Shown one piece after another: positions 1-6,061 of a stretch of 11,020 bases of DNA (positions are counted from its first letter, which is position 1; each line of letters opens with the position of its first letter). Source of the DNA: Paludibacteraceae bacterium (GTDB lineage: Bacteria > Bacteroidota > Bacteroidia > Bacteroidales > Paludibacteraceae). The notes under the pieces were generated by a model, which saw nothing but the letters and a program-made list of their open reading frames with translations, was not told the DNA's origin and made no database searches. Made by a program: the position numbers and the translations under genes. The stretch is from contig JAFYMM010000127.1 in assembly GCA_017550055.1 (NCBI GenBank), forward strand, positions 1 through 11,020. Direction: 5' to 3'.

Positions 1-2825
1 AAATTGGTGCAAAAGTTTATGTACTGACCGATGAAAAGAAAAAGGAATGGGAGGACGCCAAGCGCATTATAGAAGGCACTCGCACACTTACAGACGAGGA
101 AATTGCCGAGAAGCGCCAAGCGTTATCCGCTCTTGATAACCAACATAAGGAGGTTAAGGCTGATAGCGACAAGGATGTAGCGAAACGCGACTGGTTGGCG
201 AAAGATCTCGAGCTGATAAAAGACAAGAACGAGGCGGCAGAAACCCTGCTCCATGCCAACATAGTTGTAGAAAGTGAGGATTTCAAGCAGAAGGAGCAAA
301 CTGTAGAGGATTGGAACGTAACCATTGATGCGCGCATGTGGCTGACAGAGGTGCAGAAGGCTTCTGATGCACAGAAGACGCAGAAGAATGCTCTTAACGA
401 ACTGGCGAGCACATACTCCAAGTTGTCTGGTGGACAGAAGTATGCAGAGAACGGGGTTGAAAAGATTGAAGCGGAAATAAATAAGATTGAGGCATTCCTC
501 TCTGCCAAAGCCGATAAGGCCAACGTGTATGAAAACGCTCAGACAATAGTTGGTCATCTGAATGCTATTGACGAGGGACGCAAGGCCATCAAGAAGAGCC
601 TGGCAACTATAGAGTTGGAGAAGAAGAATCTGGATTATGAACTCGCTCCTGTGGTTGAGAAAGCCAAGGAAAATGCCCAAAAGGCAAAGGATGCTTTCGA
701 AATAGATGAAGCAGAGGTAAAGTCTCGGGAAGAAGCTCTTGCGACCCTCAATTTGCCGGAACTGCGTGAGAAGCGCGAGGTTGCAAAGGACTTGCTGGGC
801 AAGGTTAAAACCGCCAAGGAGCGCATCGAAACGCTGGTATCCACTAAAGCTCAATATGAGGAAACACGCAAGAGTCTTGAAGAACGAAAGGAGGCACTTG
901 AGAAGAAGGTAGAAGTGTCTGCTGCCATGGCAATCCTCATCCATGAAACCAAGATCAAGATGGATGTTCGCAAGGAAGATTTAGATAAACAGAGCGATAC
1001 CGTAAACAAGTTTGCTTCTACCCTGAGATTAAAACTCCGGGTAGGCGACATGTGTCCTGTATGTCGTCAGGAAATCAAGTCAGCACTTCCTTTGGAGGAG
1101 GAACTTGTGGCTCTTGTTGGCGACTTGAAGAAAGCATACGAAGATGCGGAAAAGGAGCATCGGAAACTGGTTGATACAAAGAACAAACTTGATGCTGAAA
1201 TCAAAACAGAATCAAAGTTATACGAGCGTGATACTAAAGCATTGAATGAAGACAAATCCGTCACCAACGCCGAGCAGAAAGCTCTGGATGCCTGCAGAGG
1301 GTGTGGCATAGAAAAACAGGAGGGCACTGCCCTATCCACACTTGCCACACTTGAAGATACGACATCAAAGACACTGGCTGAGTTGAACGAAAAAATCAAG
1401 GATGGCGAGAGGCGCGAAACTGAGGTCAAGGAACTCCGAAAGGCACTGGAAGCAAAGCGCAAGAACGTTGAAACTTTAGTTGCAAAAATTACAGAAGCAG
1501 AGAAGGCGACGGACGAATGCAAGACCAGAATCTCTACTGCCAATGCCCTCTTGGCATCGAAGAAGGATGAGGTTCATGATGCAGAAGATAAAGTATCCCA
1601 ACTCATAGTTGGTGGTTGGCAGATTGACTGGAAAGAGACCCCAAGGGAATTTGCCTCTGCACTCACCTCCTCTGCAGAGGAATATAACAACATGGTCAAG
1701 GAGAAGCAAAGACTTGCCGGCAAACTCGAAACCTCAAAAGCCAATCTGGCAAATGCCCAAGCTGTGCTGAGTTCCATCGTTTCGGTTATGCCTTCATGGA
1801 AAGAGGTCGAATCTGCTGACGCTGCAAATGTAGATAATCTGCTCACACAAGCCAACACACTCAACACCTCTGTGGCAACAGCTCTCAGTAAGTTGAAGAC
1901 CGCAGAAGAAAGCATGGATGTCAATCAAGCGAAACTAAAGGATTTCCTTGCAGAACACCCCAAGCTCTGCATTGAACGTCTTGTAGCACTGAATGCCTAT
2001 ACCTCTATCGACATTACCCGCGAGAACGATATGCTGAAAACTGCCCGTGAAGCAGTTGTTGCAAAGAAGACTCTCTTTGACAATGCCGAAAAACACATTG
2101 CAGAACATCAGACAAAAAAGCCGGAAATGACAGAAGAAGATACTCTCGATGCACTCAATGAGCGAATAGAAGGCACGGAGAAACAACTTGCCGAAATTGG
2201 CGAAAAGAAGGGAGCCATCAATCAGGAACTCAAAACGGACAAGGAGAATCGTGAACGCCTGGGCACTCTCATCAAAGAGGCAGAAGACAAGAAATCCGTT
2301 TATCTGAAGTGGTCACGATTGAATCAGTTAATCGGCAATTCCACAGGCAGCACCTTCCGCAAGATTGCTCAAAGTTACGTCCTGACAAGTCTCATACACT
2401 CTGCCAACAGCTACATGAAGACGCTTACAGATCGCTATACCTTAAAAGTAGCTCCAGGCACATTTGTCATCTCACTGGAAGATGCCTATCAGGGATTTAT
2501 CAGTCGTGCCGCTAGTACTATCTCTGGCGGTGAGAGTTTCCTTGTTTCCCTATCGTTGGCATTAGCCTTAAGCGACATCGGACAGCAGTTGCAAGTTGAC
2601 ACTCTTTTCATCGATGAAGGCTTCGGTACACTCAGCGGCGAACCTCTTCAGAAAGCAGTAGAGACACTTCGCTCATTACATTCAAAAGCAGGACGCCATG
2701 TAGGTATTATAAGCCATGTGGAGGAACTTCAGGAGCGAATACCTGTTCAGATACAAGTGAATCAGGAAGGCAATAACTCAAGCAGTAAAATAAAGATAGT
2801 TCCAGAAAAACATCACATCCCCTAA
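1..2825 (+). CDS. sbcC: Exonuclease subunit SbcC (Rad50-like ATPase), 3' part, N-terminus outside window
   Basis: SbcC is the SMC/Rad50-type ATPase of the SbcCD nuclease, which opens hairpins and processes DNA ends. The frame is open from the first full codon at 3, giving 940 visible residues, so the gene starts upstream and the TTG at 195 is not its start. Visible residues 1-800 are mostly long charged coiled coil (K/E/A-rich), interrupted by a zinc hook CPVC (C351 and C354, codons at 1053 and 1062). The C-terminal ATPase lobe has the ABC signature SGGES (841-845), Walker B LFIDEGFGTL with D871/E872, the D-loop in GTLS and the switch histidine in ISHVEEL. The N-terminal lobe with Walker A and the Q-loop is missing only because the window begins inside the gene. 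The partner sbcD usually lies just upstream and would be outside the window. The gene ends with TAA and is followed by a shared terminator. Confidence 0.96.
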   Translation, partial: IGAKVYVLTDEKKKEWEDAKRIIEGTRTLTDEEIAEKRQALSALDNQHKEVKADSDKDVAKRDWLAKDLELIKDKNEAAETLLHANIVVESEDFKQKEQTVEDWNVTIDARMWLTEVQKASDAQKTQKNALNELASTYSKLSGGQKYAENGVEKIEAEINKIEAFLSAKADKANVYENAQTIVGHLNAIDEGRKAIKKSLATIELEKKNLDYELAPVVEKAKENAQKAKDAFEIDEAEVKSREEALATLNLPELREKREVAKDLLGKVKTAKERIETLVSTKAQYEETRKSLEERKEALEKKVEVSAAMAILIHETKIKMDVRKEDLDKQSDTVNKFASTLRLKLRVGDMCPVCRQEIKSALPLEEELVALVGDLKKAYEDAEKEHRKLVDTKNKLDAEIKTESKLYERDTKALNEDKSVTNAEQKALDACRGCGIEKQEGTALSTLATLEDTTSKTLAELNEKIKDGERRETEVKELRKALEAKRKNVETLVAKITEAEKATDECKTRISTANALLASKKDEVHDAEDKVSQLIVGGWQIDWKETPREFASALTSSAEEYNNMVKEKQRLAGKLETSKANLANAQAVLSSIVSVMPSWKEVESADAANVDNLLTQANTLNTSVATALSKLKTAEESMDVNQAKLKDFLAEHPKLCIERLVALNAYTSIDITRENDMLKTAREAVVAKKTLFDNAEKHIAEHQTKKPEMTEEDTLDALNERIEGTEKQLAEIGEKKGAINQELKTDKENRERLGTLIKEAEDKKSVYLKWSRLNQLIGNSTGSTFRKIAQSYVLTSLIHSANSYMKTLTDRYTLKVAPGTFVISLEDAYQGFISRAASTISGGESFLVSLSLALALSDIGQQLQVDTLFIDEGFGTLSGEPLQKAVETLRSLHSKAGRHVGIISHVEELQERIPVQIQVNQEGNNSSSKIKIVPEKHHIP

Positions 2826-2877
2826 AACGCTATAAATGCGACTATTACAACCAGATACCAGAAGTATATATATACAA

Positions 2878-2908
2878 AAAAGAGAGTTCTTTTGATGAAC
2901 TCTCTTTT
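2878..2908. terminator. Bidirectional rho-independent terminator between sbcC and tRNA-Thr
   Basis: A perfect 12-bp inverted repeat (arms 2878-2889 and 2897-2908) encloses a 7-nt loop. The arms carry A-runs and T-runs at their outer ends, so the hairpin has a U-tract in both directions. It lies 52 bp after the sbcC stop and 10 bp beyond the tRNA 3' end, and so can end both convergent transcripts. Confidence 0.9.
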
Positions 2909-2918
2909 GTCTTTTCCG

Positions 2919-2992
2919 AGCCTCTTGTCGGATTCGAACCAACGACCCCGAGATTACAAATCACGTGCTCTGGCCAACTGAGCTAAAGAGGC
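2919..2992 (-). tRNA. tRNA-Thr, anticodon UGU
   Basis: The minus strand folds into a full 74-nt cloverleaf. It has a 7-bp acceptor stem (GCCTCTT with AAGAGGC), a D-arm GCTC/GAGC, an anticodon loop TTTGTAA with anticodon TGT at 2956-2958, a 5-nt variable loop, and a T-arm with loop TTCGAAT. The anticodon reads ACA, hence threonine. The anticodon stem carries one U-U opposition in its middle. The 3' CCA is not encoded. The gene lies 17 nt downstream of the SRP RNA on the same strand with no terminator or promoter visible between, so the two are probably cotranscribed and separated by processing. The hairpin at 2878-2908 ends the transcript. Confidence 0.96.
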
Positions 2993-3009
2993 AAATTTTA
3001 TATTGGAAA

Positions 3010-3104
3010 GGTAAGCTACCTACATCGCACCGCTACAACCTCCTACCCTTGCTACGGTCAAGTCCTGGGGGAGTTCAAAGGGAGCTGGTCGTGTAGGACT
3101 TACC
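3010..3104 (-). ncRNA. ffs: Signal recognition particle RNA, small bacterial type (4.5S-like)
   Basis: This is the RNA scaffold of the signal recognition particle, which binds Ffh and targets nascent membrane and secreted proteins. The minus strand forms one long interrupted hairpin of about 95 nt. The ends pair as GGTAAG (3104-3099) with CTTACC (3015-3010). Further in, CCTACA pairs with TGTAGG, CGACC with GGTTG, and CTCC with GGAG. The apical part has the Ffh-binding internal-loop signature CAGG on the 5' side and AGCA on the 3' side, enclosing ACTTGACCGT. This gives an apical loop of about six nucleotides rather than the GGAA tetraloop of E. coli. A textbook Bacteroidota promoter lies immediately upstream. 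The ends are taken from the outer helix and may be off by a few nucleotides. I recognised the RNA by fold and motif, not by a covariance search. Confidence 0.9.
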
Positions 3105-3109
3105 GAATG

Positions 3110-3140
3110 CAAAGGTACAACTTTTTTGCAAATTAACAAA
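3110..3140 (-). promoter_or_regulatory. Bacteroidota-type promoter of ffs/tRNA-Thr
   Basis: On the minus strand, TTTG (3140-3137) and TACCTTTG (3117-3110) are separated by 19 bp. This matches the Bacteroides primary-sigma consensus TTTG/TAnnTTTG exactly, including spacing. Transcription would start near 3104, at the first base of the SRP RNA outer helix. That agreement supports both calls. Confidence 0.85.
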
Positions 3141-3276
3141 CAAAAAACTGCATTTTTTCAAAATATTTTCTCACTCGTCTTTTTAAATCTAATTATCAAC
3201 TACTTAAATAACACCATCATTATAAACCGAATCAAGATTTCACAAAAAGAAGCATCAAACTCACCATATATCACAC

Positions 3277-3307
3277 AAAAATCGCCCCTAAATTAGAGGC
3301 GATTTTT
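3277..3307 (-). terminator. Rho-independent terminator of the glycogen operon
   Basis: A perfect 10-bp stem (3277-3286 with 3298-3307, core ATCGCC/GGCGAT) with an 11-nt loop lies 33 bp beyond the GH57 stop codon. Its arms end in five A and five T, so the minus-strand transcript has a U-run at the 3' side. It would also work on the other strand. The 136 bases between it and the ffs promoter (3141-3276) are A/T-rich and hold nothing I can identify. Confidence 0.85.
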
Positions 3308-3340
3308 CGCAATTTAAACATTTTTCAATGCAAAATCGAA

Positions 3341-4630
3341 TTATTTTTTAGTTTTCTTAAGCTTAGATTTTAGCTCTTCAATCTCTTGCCCTTGGTTGTA
3401 AATTGTCTTCAAAAGTGCATTCAACTCCTCATTTTCGATACTTGTTGGGTACTGAGCATTTACACGTTCAATGAAGTCGCTAAGCACATTCATATAGTTC
3501 ATGAAAGCTTCGTATGGCGATTCATAAGGAATATTTTGAGCCAAAACAACACCATTTGAGTAGTGTTTTGTAGTCATAAAGAAGAAGTGAGCTGTGTCTT
3601 GCAAGCGTTGCCAATCGAGCTTCAACAATGGGTCAGAACACAAATGCACACGCTCTGCCAAGTTATACAATTTAGTCAAAGCCTCGTTTTGAAGGTCGTT
3701 GCCACACCATGCACTGATGTCTTTTTCTTCGTCGGTCCACGACATTGGATAGAGAGCAGAAAGTGTATCTACAGGCTTGAATGTTTCAATAGTTTTGCTT
3801 GGAGTTGAGAATGTAATGCCTTTTTCAATTGCGTGGTATGGCAATGCTTTGAAGAATTCGAAAATGCCAGATTCGCGACTATTCAATTGACCAATAGCTT
3901 CGTAGCCCAAGAATATATTAAACACCTCTTCTTCGGCTGGCGATGCGTTCACCCAATCAATGAATTTCTCAGCAGTAAGTGGATATTCGCACCAACCCCA
4001 TTGAGAGAAACGATAGTTGATATCATCGCTCAACTTGCTATCGCGCACGAGCAATTTTGCTTTAGGATTAGCAATGCTTGAATATACATAGTGCGAACTC
4101 TTCCAACCCATCACGTGTTTAGCATCCTCAATCATAATGGTTTTATAGCCCATGCGATAGACTTTATCGGCGATTTCGTCGCTAAACAACAATCCTGAGT
4201 TAGCGAATACCGTTGGACGTTTGCCAAACAACTCTTGGATTTTGTCGGCTTGCATTTTCACTTGCAATTCGAATTCGTCGTCGTTATACAAAGCAGCCAA
4301 TGAGTGACCATAAGGAGTAGCCAAGAACTCTACACTACCCGTTTTTGCCAATTCTTGGAAGCTTTCAATCACTTCAGGAGCATATTGTTGGAATTGTTCG
4401 AGAGCAAGGCCTGAAATAGAGAACGATACACGGAAACGACCGTTTGAACTCTTAATCATATCGAGCAACATACGGTTAGCTTCGAGATACGATTGTTCTA
4501 CTGCCGCTGCCATAGCCGATTCATTGGCATAATCATCATAATAGTAGTGGTCATTGCCTATTTCAAAGAAACGATAGCGTTTTAGATTGTATCTTTGATG
4601 AACACGGAAACAGAGATTTATTGTTTTCAT
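3341..4630 (-). CDS. GH57 alpha-amylase-like protein, probably non-catalytic
   Basis: The 429-residue protein has the fold motifs of the GH57 alpha-amylase branch: FRVHQRY (8-14, region 1), GSVEFLATPYGHSL (98-111, region 2), FANSGLLFSDE (142-152, region 3), NIFLGYEAIGQL (238-249, region 4) and WTDEEKDISAW (298-308, region 5). In active members, as I recall them, region 3 reads FxNTE with the nucleophile Glu, and region 4 reads MDYETFG with the acid/base Asp. Here both positions are glycine (G146, codon GGA at 4193-4195; G242, codon GGC at 3905-3907). Such alpha-amylase-like homologues without catalytic residues have been described for GH57, so binding or a regulatory role in glycogen metabolism is more likely than hydrolysis. 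The end (about 403-429) is a short Lys/Glu-rich coiled coil. There is no signal peptide, so it is cytoplasmic. It is the last gene of the operon, 49 bp after the synthase, with no Shine-Dalgarno sequence. Confidence 0.88.
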   Translation of the reverse strand: MKTINLCFRVHQRYNLKRYRFFEIGNDHYYYDDYANESAMAAAVEQSYLEANRMLLDMIKSSNGRFRVSFSISGLALEQFQQYAPEVIESFQELAKTGSVEFLATPYGHSLAALYNDDEFELQVKMQADKIQELFGKRPTVFANSGLLFSDEIADKVYRMGYKTIMIEDAKHVMGWKSSHYVYSSIANPKAKLLVRDSKLSDDINYRFSQWGWCEYPLTAEKFIDWVNASPAEEEVFNIFLGYEAIGQLNSRESGIFEFFKALPYHAIEKGITFSTPSKTIETFKPVDTLSALYPMSWTDEEKDISAWCGNDLQNEALTKLYNLAERVHLCSDPLLKLDWQRLQDTAHFFFMTTKHYSNGVVLAQNIPYESPYEAFMNYMNVLSDFIERVNAQYPTSIENEELNALLKTIYNQGQEIEELKSKLKKTKK

Positions 4631-4640
4631 ATTATATTAG

Positions 4641-4675
4641 AATTTGAAAGTTGAAATTTAAAAGTTGAAATTTTT
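4641..4675. repeat. Heptamer array A: 5 imperfect 7-bp units between synthase and GH57 genes
   Basis: Five consecutive 7-mers on the + strand read AATTTGA, AAGTTGA, AATTTAA, AAGTTGA, AATTTTT. The array takes up 35 of the 49 bases between the two genes. It also appears as a 13-bp direct repeat at 14-bp spacing (4647-4659 and 4661-4673). It is low-complexity A/T sequence, but the 7-bp phase is kept and matches the three other arrays of this operon. Confidence 0.75.
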
Positions 4676-4679
4676 ACTA

Positions 4680-5936
4680 TCATCGACCTAAAACTTTGTC
4701 GTAGATTGCACGAACTTTTTGACCTGCATACTCCCAACGGATTTTGTCGATTTCTGCCAATCCGTTTTCGCGCAACGACTTATACATAGCTGGATATTTC
4801 ACAATTGCATGGATATAATCTGCCATTGCATCGATATCCCAATAGTCTGTCTTAATTGCATGGTCGAGAATTTCGGCACAACCCGATTGTTTTGATATAA
4901 TACTTGGAGTGCCACATTGCATAGCTTCGAGAGGCGAAATACCAAATGGCTCTGACACCGATGGCATCATATATACATCGCTCTCTGCCAACATTTCATA
5001 TACGTTGCGACCTTTCAAGAAGCCTGTGAAGTGGAATTTATCGGCAATACCTTTCTTAGCCGCCAAGCGCACCATTTTGTCCATCATATCGCCACTACCT
5101 GCCATCACGAAACGCACTCCATCGGTCGAAGCCAATACACGAGCCGCCACCTCTACAAAGTATTCAGGACCCTATTGCATTGTGATACGACCCAAGAATA
5201 TAATCACCTTGTCTTTGCGTTCCGACTTATGCAATTCATCCACAAAGTCAAGAGGCTCAACAGCATTATGCACTGTTGTAACTTTGGCAGGGTCTTGATG
5301 ATATTTTTCAATGACTGTTTGACGTGTCAAGTTAGACACTGTAATGATATGGTCGGCTACGTCCATACCCTCTTTCTCGATACGATAGACATCAGGATTC
5401 ACATTGCCACGACTACGGTCATAGTCAGTAGCATGCACGTGGATAACCATCGGTTTGCCACTGATGCGTTTTGCAAAAATACCTGCTGGATATGTCAACC
5501 AGTCGTGAGAGTGGATAATATCGAAATCGAGCGAGTGCGCCAACACACTTGCCACGGCTTCGTAGTTGCCAATCTCTTCGAGAAGGTTATCTGGATAACG
5601 ACCTGAGAATTGGATACAACCCAAATCGTTAGTTCCTATACGATTAAAATTATATTTTATACCATTACGGAAATGATAATAAGTATCAGGGTGCAAGAAT
5701 GAGCCTATGCGATTATTCACAAAATCCCAATCAACATCGCGCCACACCACTGGCACTGTGTTAGCACCAATTATGCGAAGAAACGATTGGTCCTCATCGC
5801 CCCATGGTTTTGGGATAACAAAAGTGATATCCATATCTGGTTGCATACTCATACCGCGAGTCAGACCAAAACTAGCAGTACCCAAGCCCCCTAAAATATG
5901 CGGTGGAAATTCCCACCCAAACATTAATGCTTTCAT
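4680..5936 (-). pseudogene. Glycogen synthase-like GT-B glycosyltransferase, interrupted by in-frame TAG at codon 255
   Basis: As a continuous frame this encodes 418 codons of a GT4/GT5-type glycosyltransferase that would elongate alpha-1,4-glucan from a nucleotide glucose donor. The N-terminal acceptor lobe has FGWEFPPHILGGLGTAS (6-22, with the GGLG glucan/nucleotide loop) and IIHSHDW. The C-terminal donor lobe has VMAGSG and SEPFGISPLEAM with the E-x7-E pair (E329, E337). The frame is cut by TAG at 5172-5174, directly after GRITMQ. The family motif there is GR-L/I-T-x-QKG, so the lost codon is the lysine equivalent to K305 of E. coli GlgA, paired with R300 (here R250). AAG or AAA would be expected. 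The downstream half stays open for another 163 codons to TGA, and the nearest in-frame start in it is GTG at 5150. There is no frameshift. It is the middle gene of the operon. A real nonsense mutation or a sequencing error both fit; readthrough is less likely. Confidence 0.88.
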
Positions 5937-5942
5937 ATTATC

Positions 5943-5977
5943 AATTCATAATTCACAATTCATAATTCATAATTAAT
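5943..5977. repeat. Heptamer array B: 5 units just upstream of the synthase start codon
   Basis: The + strand reads AATTCAT, AATTCAC, AATTCAT, AATTCAT, AATTAAT with no spacers. The array begins 6 bp before the synthase ATG (5934-5936), so in the mRNA it covers the ribosome-binding region. The transcript-sense units (ATGAATT) carry several out-of-frame ATG codons that meet stops within a few codons. Confidence 0.85.
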
Positions 5978-6019
5978 CATTGCAAATAATTTATTACTTT
6001 AAGGTTATTTTTTAGATTT

Positions 6020-6061
6020 ATTGTGCATTATGCATTTTGCATTGTACATAGAGCATTGTGC
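6020..6061. repeat. Heptamer array C: 6 units overlapping the 3' end of the debranching gene
   Basis: The + strand reads ATTGTGC, ATTATGC, ATTTTGC, ATTGTAC, ATAGAGC, ATTGTGC, followed by a decayed ATTAGCG. The debranching stop codon (6028-6030) lies in the second unit, so four units plus part of another are translated. The unit family is shared with array D more than 2 kb away (ATTGTGC occurs in both). Confidence 0.85.

Noticed and set aside
195..197. TTG as the start codon of sbcC.
   Set aside because: The frame is open and coiled-coil-like from the first base of the window, and the ATPase N-terminal half must lie upstream.
123..944. A 273-codon open frame on the minus strand across sbcC, with a leucine/phenylalanine-rich translation.
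   Set aside because: It lies antisense to the coiled-coil region, whose Lys/Glu-rich codons yield open hydrophobic antisense frames. No family resemblance, start context or promoter supports it.
2919..2992. tRNA-Thr as an integration site with a mobile island beside it.
   Set aside because: There is no integrase, no repeated tRNA 3' end nearby, and ordinary housekeeping genes lie on both sides.
4680..5150. The downstream synthase fragment as an independent glycosyltransferase gene starting at GTG 5150.
   Set aside because: It is in frame with the upstream part and would lack the first strand of the donor domain. A single broken gene explains it better.
5172..5174. Genetic-code change reading TAG as glutamine, as in some gut phages.
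   Set aside because: The family residue is lysine, not glutamine. All other genes look bacterial and housekeeping, and a single internal TAG is not enough evidence.
5943..6061. The heptamer arrays as a CRISPR array or phage/att site.
   Set aside because: Units are 7 bp and contiguous with no unique spacers. No cas gene, integrase or target duplication is present.
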